64,000 nt of DNA from Nostoc sp. ATCC 43529. Lineage in GTDB: Bacteria > Cyanobacteriota > Cyanobacteriia > Cyanobacteriales > Nostocaceae. Shown one piece after another: positions 54,255 to 62,763 of the stretch. Position numbers and translations under genes: made by a program. Below the pieces are notes generated by a model. The model saw only the letters and a list, made by a program, of their open reading frames with translations, did no database searches and had not been told where the DNA came from. The stretch spans positions 203,383 through 267,382 of the forward strand of contig LWTK01000030.1 of assembly GCA_003326205.1 (NCBI GenBank). The letters run 5' to 3'. The stretch's first letter is position 1. The number at the start of each line of letters is the position of its first letter.

Positions 54255-54470
54255 TTACGCTAATGGCCTAACCATAATACGGATCATGGCAAGATAAATA
54301 AAAGTCTCAGATGTTTCTGGTAATAACTCATAGTCGCGAACTAATCGCCGACATCCCATTAGCCAACCAAAAGTTCGCTCGACAACCCAACGTTTTTTGA
54401 GCAACATAAAACCTTTAGCCTCTTGCGATCGCAACACTACCTGAACAATCCAACGGCAAAAATTCATCAC
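54255..54470 (-). pseudogene. IS5-family transposase, C-terminal fragment
   Basis: 71 residues: 'LLKKRWVVERTFGWLMGCRRLVRDYELLPETSETFIYLAMIRIMVRPLA'. 'RWVVERTFGWL…RRLVRDYE' is the block with the final catalytic Glu of IS5/IS1031 transposases. The rest of the protein is absent. It marks a past insertion bordering the metal-resistance cluster. Confidence 0.85.
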
Positions 54471-54568
54471 CCACTGCCATTACCTTAACCTCTCAGCGAT
54501 GGGGTAGGTGAGAGTTTCCTGGCAGATTTTGAGGAAATTTCTCTAAGTTTGGAATGCTCAAAACTCGA

Positions 54569-54585
54569 TTTCATCCTGATTTCAT
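54569..54585 (+). promoter_or_regulatory. CopR-like direct repeat upstream of the RND operon
   Basis: TTTCAT at 54569-54574, five bases (cctga), TTTCAT at 54580-54585: an 11-bp-period direct repeat. As I recall, this is the spacing reported for the Synechocystis copper response regulator CopR. It lies 104 bp upstream of the adaptor gene. No good -10 box is seen at 10 bp distance; TAGTGT at 54601 is possible. Confidence 0.6.
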
Positions 54586-54688
54586 TTCTACATGAAACAC
54601 TAGTGTAAGAGTGCATTTCTCAAACCTAAAAGCACTTTTAACAGATCGCAATTCCTGATGCTTCGTACTCAAAAACCTAACAAGCGCA

Positions 54689-56371
54689 ATGTCTAACTCA
54701 GAGCGTTCCCAAATACCTACAAAGATTTGTTGTGTGTCTAGCACATTCCTCAGCCTGCTGTTATTAGCAAGTCCCACACTTGTTATGGCTCATGCCGGAC
54801 ATGGAAACGAATTTCACCAAGAAAGTGAAGCTACTCAGACTAATACTTCTATTCAGGTCGATGCTGACACAGCTAAACGACTAGGAATTAAAGTCGAGTC
54901 AGTCAAACGTCAGCAGCTAGCCATCGGCATTAAAACCACTGGGCAAATCGAAACTCTTCCTAGCCAAAAAGTAGAAGTTACTACCCCCATTCCAGGGGCA
55001 AAAGTGGTGGAATTATTGGTAGAACCTGGTGCATCAGTCAAGAAAGGTCAGCCTGTTGCTGTTGTAACTAGTCCAGACTTAGTGACATTGCGTGTAGAAT
55101 CTCAGGAAAAATTAGCACAAGGTCAAGCTGATTTACAACAGGCCCAAGCAGACTTAAGACTAGCTCAACAGAATTACCAAAAATACCAACAAATAGCCAC
55201 CTCGGAAATTGCCCAAGCACAAAGTCAAGTTGACTTTGCTCAAGAAAAGTACAACAAAGACAAGCAGTTAGCTGATGATGGTGCTTTACCTCGTCGCAAT
55301 GCTTTAGAGTCCCAAACTCAGTTAGCACAAGCAAAAGCCGAACTCACTAAAGCCAATAGTCAAAGAGAGGTGATTGAGGCAGAAAATCAACTCAAACGCG
55401 CTCAAGCAGCAGTTGAGTTAGCTAAGTCAAATATTAGTCGCAGTAATAATATTTATCAAACCCGACTTGCTCAATTGGGGACTCTTGCTAATGCTAAGGG
55501 ATTGGTTATAGTAACTGCTCCTATCTCCGGCAAAGTGGCAGATCGAGAAGTTACCCTTGGTCAAACCTTTGAAGATGCTGGTGGCAAATTGATGACGATT
55601 GTCAATGACACTCAGGTATTTGCTACAGCTAATATTTATGAAAAAGATTTAAGCAAGCTAAGAACTGGTCAAAGAATTAATTTACGAGTTGCTAGTCTAC
55701 CTGAAAGTACATTTTCAGGACGAATTTCCCGGATTGGGACATCGGTAGAAGGAGAAACACGAGTTGTACCAGTACAAGCCCAGGTGAATAACTCAAGCGG
55801 TCAACTCAAACCCGGAATGTTTGCTCAACTGGAAGTTTTGACAAACCAAACGTCCTCTGCTGTTTTAGCTATCCCTACCTCAGCAGTGGTTGAGGCAAAT
55901 GCTAAAAAATTCGTCTATTTGCAAAATGGTAATGCTTTTCAGCCCACTGAAGTAACTTTAGGGCAAACTTCTGGAGATATGGTTGAGGTCAAAAGTGGTT
56001 TGTTTGAGGAAGATATGATTGTGACTCAACGCGCACCACAACTTTATGCCCAATCATTGCGGGGTGGTAGCAAATCTACAACCAAAGACAAAAATGAAAC
56101 ACATACCCACACAGAAGTAACCCAAGCGAAAACAAACTTACCTATACCTTTGTGGCTATTGGGAACAGGAGGAGTGACACTTTTTGGTGTTGCTGCTTTT
56201 GCAGCAGGTAGTCTTTGGTCAAGTCGTCGTATACGTCAGCGTTTTGTATCAGTTGGTCATCCCGAATATGATGGCTTTACTTATGAAACTGAAACTCATA
56301 TTGATAACCATAAAAAACCAACCACATCAAATTCTGCTGCTGTCTTCGATCAACCAGACAATAACATTTAG
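54689..56371 (+). CDS. RND efflux periplasmic adaptor (CusB/HlyD family)
   Basis: 560 residues from the ATG at 54689. Signal/anchor 'CVSSTFLSLLLLASPTLVMA', then His-rich 'HAGHGNEFHQE', barrel-sandwich half 'VEVTTPIPGAKVVELLVEPGASVKKGQPVAVV', a long coiled-coil hairpin rich in Ala, Gln and Lys (about 130-250), second half 'APISGKVADREVTLGQTF', and beta-barrel 'FATANIYEKDLSKLRTGQ', 'GRISRIGTSVEGETRVVPV'. Unusually, residues about 480-515 hold a second membrane helix (PLWLLGTGGVTLFGVAAFAAG) followed by a 45-residue tail with His. It links the inner-membrane pump to an outer-membrane channel. Starts a four-gene run. Confidence 0.9.
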   Translation: MSNSERSQIPTKICCVSSTFLSLLLLASPTLVMAHAGHGNEFHQESEATQTNTSIQVDADTAKRLGIKVESVKRQQLAIGIKTTGQIETLPSQKVEVTTPIPGAKVVELLVEPGASVKKGQPVAVVTSPDLVTLRVESQEKLAQGQADLQQAQADLRLAQQNYQKYQQIATSEIAQAQSQVDFAQEKYNKDKQLADDGALPRRNALESQTQLAQAKAELTKANSQREVIEAENQLKRAQAAVELAKSNISRSNNIYQTRLAQLGTLANAKGLVIVTAPISGKVADREVTLGQTFEDAGGKLMTIVNDTQVFATANIYEKDLSKLRTGQRINLRVASLPESTFSGRISRIGTSVEGETRVVPVQAQVNNSSGQLKPGMFAQLEVLTNQTSSAVLAIPTSAVVEANAKKFVYLQNGNAFQPTEVTLGQTSGDMVEVKSGLFEEDMIVTQRAPQLYAQSLRGGSKSTTKDKNETHTHTEVTQAKTNLPIPLWLLGTGGVTLFGVAAFAAGSLWSSRRIRQRFVSVGHPEYDGFTYETETHIDNHKKPTTSNSAAVFDQPDNNI

Positions 56372-56394
56372 TAATTTCAAATTTCCAATCTAAA

Positions 56395-59300
56395 ATGCTG
56401 AATAACATCGTCAGGTGGGTGATTGACCGACGTTGGCTCGTTGTTTTAGCTACAGCGATCGCTGCATTGTGGACATTCTACGTCATTCCCCAAATGCCAT
56501 TAGATGTGCTACCACCCTTTGCACCGCCCCAAGTAGAAATTCAAACCGAAGCACCGGGACTCGCGCCGGAAGAAGTTGAATCTTTAGTAACTTTACCAAT
56601 TGAGAGTGCAATTAATGGTACACCAGGAGTAACCGCAGTCCGTTCATCCTCGGCGGCAGGAATTTCTGCCGTGAGGGTTATTTTTAATTGGGGGACAGAA
56701 ATTTATCAAGCACGTCAGCTAGTTACTGAACGACTGCAACAAGCTGCAAGCAAGCTTCCCCCAGGAGTAGAAACGCCGCAAATTTCTCCTACTACTTCAC
56801 CTGTTGGTTTAGTTGTTCAATACGCTTTTACAGTCGAATCCGAAAATAATAATTCTCAAGCCAAAATAGACTTGATGGAAGCGAGGCGAATTGTTGATTG
56901 GCAAGTCACAAATCGCCTTTTAGCTGTTCCTGGTGTGAGCCAAGTAGTAGTTTTTGGTGGTGATGCTCGTCAATATCAAGTTTTAGTAGATCCAGCAAAA
57001 TTAGCAGCTTTTAATATTTCTTTAGAACAAGTTACTAATGCCACAAAATCTGCCAATGGTAATGCACCAGGCGGTTATTTAATCACACCAGATAAAGAAA
57101 CATTAATTCGGGGTATCGGACGCATTGAATCAATTGCAGATTTGCAAAAATCAACTATTACTGCACGTAACGGAGTACCTGTTAAGTTACAAGATGTAGC
57201 GGAAGTGAAAATTGGTGGTGCAATTAAACGAGGTGATGGCAGTTTTAATGGCAAACCAGCAATTATTGTAATGGTTAATAAACAGCCGCTTGCAGACACT
57301 CCTACTGTTTCCCGTGCAATAGAAGCGGCGATGAAAGAAATTCAAGCTGGGTTACCACCAGAGATTAAAGTCACAACGACATTTCGCCAAGATAGTTATA
57401 TTGATTCCTCAGTTCAAAATGTTAGTTCATCATTAATTCAAGGGAGCATCATTGCTGCAATAATTCTTATTCCCTTTTTAATGAATTGGCGGACTCTTGC
57501 CGTATGTTTACTAGATTTTTTCTTAACTTTACTGTTTGGGTTGCTAGCTCTTTCTTGGTTGGGAATAGGTCTGAATACAATGACTTTAGGAGGTTTAGCA
57601 GTAGCGATTGGTACGGCAATTGATGATGCTATTGTTTATGGAGAAAATACTTATAGAAGATTGCGAGAAAATAAAATTTCTGACAATCCGTCACCGCCAT
57701 TAGAAATTATTTTTGCAGGTTCAGAAGAAGTACGAGAATCATTGATTGGTGCAACTGTTATTGGCATTATTGTTTTTTCACCAATTTTTACTCTGCCAGG
57801 TGTAGAAGGAAGAATTTTTACACCAATGGGAATCTCTTATTTAGTAATAGTTGTTATTTCTAGTTTAGAATCGCTGTTAGTCTCCCCTGCTTTGTGTGCG
57901 ATTTTACTACCTAATGTCAAAGTGGCAAAAAGAGAGCCTTGGTTAGCAAGGTTATGTAAGACAATTTATAGTTACTGTCTCAACTTTTCTTTTCGGAATT
58001 CTTTACCAATCATTGGTGTTGCATTGGCTTTAACCGTAGCAGCGATCGCAGTTATTCCTTCATTCGGTAGAGCTTTTTTACCAGAGTTCCAAGAGCAAAC
58101 GATGGTAAATACTTTAACTTTATATCCTGGTGTGTCTTTAGAAGCGACAACAAAAGCCGGTTATGTAGTAGAAGATGCGCTGAAAGATGACAAACGCTTT
58201 AAATTTATTCAAACACGAGCCGGACGTGCTGAGGGAGATGCAGATGCGGCAGGTGTAAATATTGCACACGTTGATATCGAACTCAGTGATGAGGGAATGA
58301 AAGACCGGGGAAAAACTTTGGAAAAGCTGCGGCAAGAGTTTGATAAGATACCGGGAGCAGCACCGAATGTGGGCGGATTTATCTCCCACCGCATGGATGA
58401 GGTTTTGTCTGGGGTCAGAAGTGCGATCGCAGTTAAAATTTTCGGTTCAGACTTAGCACAACTCCGTCAGATTGGGGAACAAGTAGAAGCCCAGATGAAA
58501 ACGATTGATGGGGTTGTAGATTTATTGCTAGAACCGCAAATCCCCATACCGCAAATTCAAATCAAATTTGATAGAGATGCTGCTAGTCGCTACGGTTTAT
58601 CAGTCGGAGAAATTTCTAGCATTATTGAAACCGCACTCAACGGACAAGTAGTTTCTCAAGTTTTAGAAAATCAACAATCCTTTGACCTTTTAGTGTGGTT
58701 AAAGCCGGAAGCACGACAAGATTTGTCCACCATTCGGGATTTATTAATTGATACCCCCAATGGACAGAAAATTCCTTTAGGTAATGTAGCAATAATTGAC
58801 AATGGTACTGGACCCAATACAATTAATCGTGAAAATGTTTCCCGTTTAATTGTAGTTTCAGCTAATGCTAAAGGTAGGGATTTACGCTCGATTGTCAATG
58901 AGATTGAAGCCAAAGTCAAAAGCAATGTTCAAGTGCCTGCGGGTTATTTTATCCAATACGCAGGTCAATTTGAAGCAGAAGAACGCGCTACCCAAAATAT
59001 TCTGGTGTTCAGTGCGATCGCTTTTGTGGCGATTACAGTTCTCATGTATATTTCAGTGAAATCTATACCTTCGACCATCATGATTATGATTAATTTACCA
59101 ATTGGTTTGGTAGGAGGTGTCATCGCGGTAGCTTTAACTGGAGGCGTGATTTCTGTTGCGTCTTTGGTTGGATTTGTGTCCTTGTTTGGCGTAGCAACTC
59201 GCAATGGTTTGTTATTAGTAGATAACTACAATAGTAAATTTGCCGAAGGAATGCCGTTAAAAGAAATCATCGTTAAAGGTTCAATGGAACGACTTAATGC

Positions 59301-59538
59301 TATTTTAATGACGGCTTTGACTTCTGCATTAGGTCTGGCACCAATGGTACTACAAGGTGGCCCAGGACAAGAACTTTTGCAGCCACTTTCTATTGTTGTT
59401 TTTGGTGGATTGTTTACTTCGACAGCAATAACTTTATTGGTTTTACCTGCTTTATATGCCAAGTTTGGTAAACATTTATTTCCGAAAAAAACAGAGGAGA
59501 CTAAAGAAAAAGACGAGAAATTTTTTATGCACATGTAG
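56395..59538 (+). CDS. Heavy-metal RND efflux pump (CusA/CzcA family)
   Basis: 1047 residues, full length. Start 'MLNNIVRWVIDRRWLVVLATAIAALW' and porter domain 'DVLPPFAPPQVEIQTEAPGLAPEEVESLVTLPIESAINGTPGV' are typical of HME-RND. TM4 reads 'TLGGLAVAIGTAIDDAIVYGENTYRRL': the first Asp of the CzcA DFG motif is Gly/Ala here, and Asp-Asp plus Glu remain, nearer to the CusA and cyanobacterial Ni/Cu pump groups than to CzcA. 'AGRAEGDADAAGVNIAHVDIEL' and 'GVISVASLVGFVSLFGVATRNGLLLVDNYN' are further landmarks. It exports a transition metal (Cu, Ag, Ni, Co or Zn) from the periplasm. It is 23 bp after the adaptor gene; no outer-membrane channel gene is present. Confidence 0.92.
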   Translation: MLNNIVRWVIDRRWLVVLATAIAALWTFYVIPQMPLDVLPPFAPPQVEIQTEAPGLAPEEVESLVTLPIESAINGTPGVTAVRSSSAAGISAVRVIFNWGTEIYQARQLVTERLQQAASKLPPGVETPQISPTTSPVGLVVQYAFTVESENNNSQAKIDLMEARRIVDWQVTNRLLAVPGVSQVVVFGGDARQYQVLVDPAKLAAFNISLEQVTNATKSANGNAPGGYLITPDKETLIRGIGRIESIADLQKSTITARNGVPVKLQDVAEVKIGGAIKRGDGSFNGKPAIIVMVNKQPLADTPTVSRAIEAAMKEIQAGLPPEIKVTTTFRQDSYIDSSVQNVSSSLIQGSIIAAIILIPFLMNWRTLAVCLLDFFLTLLFGLLALSWLGIGLNTMTLGGLAVAIGTAIDDAIVYGENTYRRLRENKISDNPSPPLEIIFAGSEEVRESLIGATVIGIIVFSPIFTLPGVEGRIFTPMGISYLVIVVISSLESLLVSPALCAILLPNVKVAKREPWLARLCKTIYSYCLNFSFRNSLPIIGVALALTVAAIAVIPSFGRAFLPEFQEQTMVNTLTLYPGVSLEATTKAGYVVEDALKDDKRFKFIQTRAGRAEGDADAAGVNIAHVDIELSDEGMKDRGKTLEKLRQEFDKIPGAAPNVGGFISHRMDEVLSGVRSAIAVKIFGSDLAQLRQIGEQVEAQMKTIDGVVDLLLEPQIPIPQIQIKFDRDAASRYGLSVGEISSIIETALNGQVVSQVLENQQSFDLLVWLKPEARQDLSTIRDLLIDTPNGQKIPLGNVAIIDNGTGPNTINRENVSRLIVVSANAKGRDLRSIVNEIEAKVKSNVQVPAGYFIQYAGQFEAEERATQNILVFSAIAFVAITVLMYISVKSIPSTIMIMINLPIGLVGGVIAVALTGGVISVASLVGFVSLFGVATRNGLLLVDNYNSKFAEGMPLKEIIVKGSMERLNAILMTALTSALGLAPMVLQGGPGQELLQPLSIVVFGGLFTSTAITLLVLPALYAKFGKHLFPKKTEETKEKDEKFFMHM

Positions 59539-59581
59539 CTACTGAAAACTTCTACACATATCTACAGATAGGAATAAACCA

Positions 59582-60076
59582 ATGAAATTACTTAAATCTG
59601 GCTTGATAATTCTTGGAAGTGTGGGACTACTATTTTTAGGATCTTGCAGTAATGCTAATCAAGCAGCTAATACAGAAAATAGTCCAGATGCTTCCAAGGC
59701 GACTACTCAAACACCATCTGTTTCTGCCTCACCAGCAACTAAAACAGATAGCGAACATGGTGCATCTCATGGAGGCCAAATTGTAGAGACAGGAAGCTAT
59801 CATTTAGAATTTGTTCCTGAAAAAGAAGCAAATGCAACTCACATGGATTTATATTTGCAAACAGGTGATAACCACGAAACAGTACCTAATGCAAAAGTAA
59901 CGGCTCAAGTGCAGCTACCTGATGGTCAACAAAAGACGATTCCTTTTACTTATGATGCCAAGGATAAACACTATACTGGTCTACTGAATGAAAAAGCATC
60001 TGGTCAGTATCAAGTGAAAATTACGGCAGATATTAAAGGCGAACAAGCAACCGGACGTTTCAACTTTAATCGCTAA
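59582..60076 (+). CDS. Metal-cluster lipoprotein, FixH/YtkA-like fold candidate
   Basis: 164 residues. Signal with lipobox 'LLFLGSC' (Cys23). After a Ser/Thr/Pro linker comes 'DSEHGASHGGQIVETGSYHLEFVPEKEANATHMDLYLQ', with several His, then 'VPNAKVTAQVQLPDGQQKTIPFTYDAKDKHYTG' and 'YQVKITADIKGEQATGRFNFNR', an Ig-like beta fold. 'HGG…YHLEFV' pieces are usual next to metal RND operons. 43 bp after the pump. Possibly a periplasmic metal-binding accessory (CopC-like role). Confidence 0.8.
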   Translation: MKLLKSGLIILGSVGLLFLGSCSNANQAANTENSPDASKATTQTPSVSASPATKTDSEHGASHGGQIVETGSYHLEFVPEKEANATHMDLYLQTGDNHETVPNAKVTAQVQLPDGQQKTIPFTYDAKDKHYTGLLNEKASGQYQVKITADIKGEQATGRFNFNR

Positions 60077-60180
60077 CTAGTGTTTATCATGCTTTGATTT
60101 CGACACTGATTATTCTAGTTTTCGAGGCAATCTCACTTTTCAACCGTACATTTTTACACACAAATACTATTTTCATCAAA

Positions 60181-61119
60181 ATGAAAAGTTTTTTGACTGC
60201 ACTGGCTATCACTTCAACTCTTGCATTGACTCAAGGTTGTGCTTCACAAGTTAAATCTGGGGAAATTTCAGACACTAATCCCACCAGCATAAGTAATGCG
60301 AATCCCCATACTGGTCACAATATGGAGGATTCTAAAAAACCAAAAGAAAAAGATAATCCTCATGACGGACATAATATGGGGGATTCCCATAATGAGCATT
60401 CTGGTCATTCCCAGTTAGAACCTGCGAACGCTACTGCAAAGCTTATCCTTCCCAGCAAAATAACTCCCCACACTCCTGTTCCTATAGCGATTGAAATAAA
60501 AGACAAAAATGGTAAAGCCATTGCTAATTTTGACAAATTTCAAGAAGAACTAATGCACTTAATTGTCGTTAGTGATGATTTACAATCTTTCCAACATATT
60601 CATCCTGCATACAAAGGAAATGGACGCTTTGAAGTTCAAGTTTATTTTCCCTATTCTTCTAATTATACTCTTTTCAGTGATTACAAAGTAGCAGGAAAAG
60701 CAGAACAAGTGTCAGTCCTCAAAGCACTAGTTCCAGGTCAATCACCAGCTAAACCAAAAATTGATTTAGTTACTAATAAAACTTTTGATAATACTCAAAT
60801 TAATCTCAAATTATCTAAATCCGAAATTCAAGCTGGACAAGAGGTGCATTTAATTTTCAATTTACAGGATGCTGCAACTAAAAAACCACCTACAGATTTA
60901 AAACCTTATTTAGGGGAAAGAGGACATTTAGTTATTCTTAAGCAATCATCACCGTTAACACAAGCAGACTATATCCATGCTCATGCTATGAAAAATACTC
61001 CAGATCATGAGGTTCATTTTATCACCCGTTTTCCAAAACCCGGAAAATATAAAATGTGGGGACAATTCAATCGCAACGGGAAAATTATTACTGCTGATTT
61101 TTGGGTAACTGTTATTTAA
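60181..61119 (+). CDS. His-rich lipoprotein of the metal cluster (paralogue 1)
   Basis: 312 residues from the ATG at 60181 (MKSFLTALAITSTLALTQGC, lipobox Cys20). A His/Met/Asp-rich linker (about 35-75: 'HTGHNMEDS', 'HDGHNMGDSHNEHSGHSQ') looks like a copper/silver-binding segment. Two repeated beta domains follow: 'PVPIAIEIKDKNGKAIANFDKFQEELMHLIVVSDDLQSFQHIHPAYKG' and 'GQEVHLIFNLQDAATKKPPTDLKPYLGERGHLVILKQSSPLTQADYIHAHA', ending 'KYKMWGQFNRNGKIITADFWVTV'. It is closely similar to the protein encoded at 61523-62437 on the other strand. Likely a periplasmic metal-binding protein. Confidence 0.83.
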   Translation: MKSFLTALAITSTLALTQGCASQVKSGEISDTNPTSISNANPHTGHNMEDSKKPKEKDNPHDGHNMGDSHNEHSGHSQLEPANATAKLILPSKITPHTPVPIAIEIKDKNGKAIANFDKFQEELMHLIVVSDDLQSFQHIHPAYKGNGRFEVQVYFPYSSNYTLFSDYKVAGKAEQVSVLKALVPGQSPAKPKIDLVTNKTFDNTQINLKLSKSEIQAGQEVHLIFNLQDAATKKPPTDLKPYLGERGHLVILKQSSPLTQADYIHAHAMKNTPDHEVHFITRFPKPGKYKMWGQFNRNGKIITADFWVTVI

Positions 61120-61138
61120 ATACATTGATACATCCTAA

Positions 61139-61171
61139 TTTCATTTTGATTTCATCTATACTTTGTATAAT
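61139..61171 (+). promoter_or_regulatory. CopR-like direct repeat plus -10 box
   Basis: TTTCAT at 61139-61144, N5 (tttga), TTTCAT at 61150-61155, then exactly 10 bp and TATAAT at 61166-61171. This is the layout of promoters activated by OmpR/PhoB-type regulators in which the repeat replaces the -35. It points into a gene-free stretch ending at a terminator (61210-61260). Confidence 0.65.
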
Positions 61172-61177
61172 CTAAAT

Positions 61178-61262
61178 TAGAAACATGTTCCTCATGTTTA
61201 CACACCACCAAGCTTTTTAGTCGTGCCACTTGCAACCATGACTAAAAAGCTTGATTTTTTAT
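61178..61262 (+). ncRNA. Candidate metal-regulated small RNA or micro-ORF transcript
   Basis: Between the TATAAT at 61166-61171 and a strong terminator lies about 85 nt. It includes ATG-initiated mini-frames, for example MFLMFTHHQAF. No known RNA family is recognised. The transcript is inferred only from promoter-like and terminator-like signals. Confidence 0.4.
61210..61260 (+). terminator. Rho-independent terminator
   Basis: Perfect 13-bp stem AAGCTTTTTAGTC (61210-61222) / GACTAAAAAGCTT (61240-61252), 17-nt loop, then GATTTTTT. It serves the candidate small RNA and could also end transcripts from the lipoprotein gene upstream. Confidence 0.85.
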
Positions 61263-61377
61263 TAGACCTCTTGCATAAATCTTTTTTTGTCTCGCGCATT
61301 CGCCCTTGGCGTTCCCGAAGGGTAGGCGCAAAGACGCAAAGAAAAGCTCGCAAATAGGTATTTTTGCAAGAAGTCTA
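61263..61377. mobile_element. MITE-like element with TAGACCTCTTGCA ends (second copy)
   Basis: 115 bp; left end TAGACCTCTTGCA (61263-61275), right end TGCAAGAAGTCTA (61365-61377), 12 of 13 matching. Same family as 11674-11826. Inserted directly after the T-run of the preceding terminator; the interior has an 'aggcgcaaagacgcaaag' type repeat. Confidence 0.8.
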
Positions 61378-61522
61378 TTGATCAACTCCTAAATTAGAGA
61401 TAGCCAGAAACAAGAATTCACAATCTATTTAGGTTGTGAATTCACATAGATACTATGTACATCCAAAGTTAGAAGGCAGGAAGTTTTGCCTTTCTTATTT
61501 TATTAAGAAAACATCAGCTAAA

Positions 61523-62437
61523 TTAAACCACATTAATCCAAAAATCAGCAGTAATAATTTTCCCATTGCGATTGAATTGTCCCCAAAGTTTATACTTTCC
61601 TGCTTGCGGAAAGCTAGTCATAAAATGAACCTCTCCAGTTGGAGTATTGTTGAGTGCGTGAGCATGGATGTAATCTGCTGCTGTTAGTGAGCTTGACTGT
61701 CGCAGGATAACTAAATGTCCTTTTTCTCCCAAGTAAGGCTGCAAGTCTGTAAGCGGTTGATTGTTAGAAGCGTCTTGTAATTTAAACATTAAAGTTACTT
61801 CTTGGCCTGCTTTTACAGTGGTTTCAGAGAGAGCAAGATTGACTTGAGTATCATTGAAAGTTTTACTACGCTTAATGTCAATTTCTGGAGCAGCAATAGT
61901 GATTCCTGGAACTTGTGTTTTTAATACTGAAATTTGCTCTGTTTGATCAGTAGGTTTGTAGTCACTAAAGAATGTGTAACCACCTGCTTTTGGAAAACTA
62001 GCTTCAACTTCAAACTGACCATTATCTTTATATGTGGGATGAAGATGGCTGAAAAACTGAAGATCGTCACTGACAATAATTAAGTGCATGAGCTTTTCTT
62101 GGAAAGTGTCAAACTTGGCGATCGCTTTCCCATTTAAATCTTGAACGTCAATCAATAGCGAAATATTTTTATTCGGGGTGATGTCACTGGAAACTTTAAG
62201 TTTTGCTTGAGTCAATGCTTTCTTCTCACCATGAACTGTGCTACTTGTGGAATGTTCTCCATGATGACTTTCATTGATTGAAGGCTCCTCATGATTATGA
62301 TTTTCGCTCGTTGAACGTTCCTCATGCTGATGTGTACTAACAGACATTGCTTTTTCTTCAGCTTTAGGTAATGATGAGCAAGCTTGAACTAGTACCAAAG
62401 TAGTAGTGATAGCGATCGCATTTAGAAATCTATTCAT
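61523..62437 (-). CDS. His-rich lipoprotein of the metal cluster (paralogue 2)
   Basis: 304 residues, lipobox 'LVLVQAC' (Cys20). The linker (about 35-72) is very His-rich: 'HQHEERSTSENHNHEE', 'ESHHGEHSTSSTVHGEK'. The rest is co-linear with the protein at 60181-61119: 'ISLLIDVQDLNGKAIAKFDTFQEKLMHLIIVSDDLQFFSHLHPTYKD', 'GQEVTLMFKLQDASNNQPLTDLQPYLGEKGHLVILRQSSSLTAADYIHAHA', ending 'KYKLWGQFNRNGKIITADFWINVV'. The two genes converge, so a duplication with inversion is likely. It lies downstream of a MerR-type promoter and an HMA remnant on the same strand, suggesting a regulon separate from that of paralogue 1. A good AAAAGGAGAAAATCA ribosome site precedes the ATG. Confidence 0.83.
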   Translation of the reverse strand: MNRFLNAIAITTTLVLVQACSSLPKAEEKAMSVSTHQHEERSTSENHNHEEPSINESHHGEHSTSSTVHGEKKALTQAKLKVSSDITPNKNISLLIDVQDLNGKAIAKFDTFQEKLMHLIIVSDDLQFFSHLHPTYKDNGQFEVEASFPKAGGYTFFSDYKPTDQTEQISVLKTQVPGITIAAPEIDIKRSKTFNDTQVNLALSETTVKAGQEVTLMFKLQDASNNQPLTDLQPYLGEKGHLVILRQSSSLTAADYIHAHALNNTPTGEVHFMTSFPQAGKYKLWGQFNRNGKIITADFWINVV

Positions 62438-62522
62438 TGATTTTCTCCTTTTCGTAACGGATTAAGTTATTCAAAAAACTCAAATTGAGTAGTATAGATA
62501 GCCAACATCAGCTATTGATTAG

Positions 62523-62684
62523 TTACTTAATTTGTGTCTCAGATGGTTGAATTGCTATACTTACAAGTTTTGTGGTTGGTTTAGCTGGAAATGTGACTAT
62601 AGAATCGATAAATTTAATTGTTGTGGTAAAAGTATTCACACAAACAGAACAAACTAGCTCCAGAATAGTGAATTGTATGCTCAT
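62523..62684 (-). pseudogene. HMA-domain metallochaperone-like mini gene, C-terminally truncated
   Basis: 53 residues starting MSIQFTILELVCSVCVNTFT, ending SIAIQPSETQIK. The CxxC (Cys12, Cys15) after a first beta strand, then 'TTIKFIDSIVTFPAKPTTKLVSI', follows the heavy-metal-associated fold of CopZ/Atx1 proteins (about 65-70 residues). After the TAA the next codons continue LINS, then a +1 shift gives ADVGYL, so the missing last helix was lost by a stop (likely CAA to TAA) and a frameshift. The metal loop is intact, so a short product might still bind metal. It directly follows the MerR-type promoter at 62764-62795. Confidence 0.6.
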
Positions 62685-62763
62685 AATTTTGAAACCTCAT
62701 CGAACATGACTGATTTTTGAAGATGAGCGAGTGATTTAGGAATCATCTACTCAACATAAAGTG

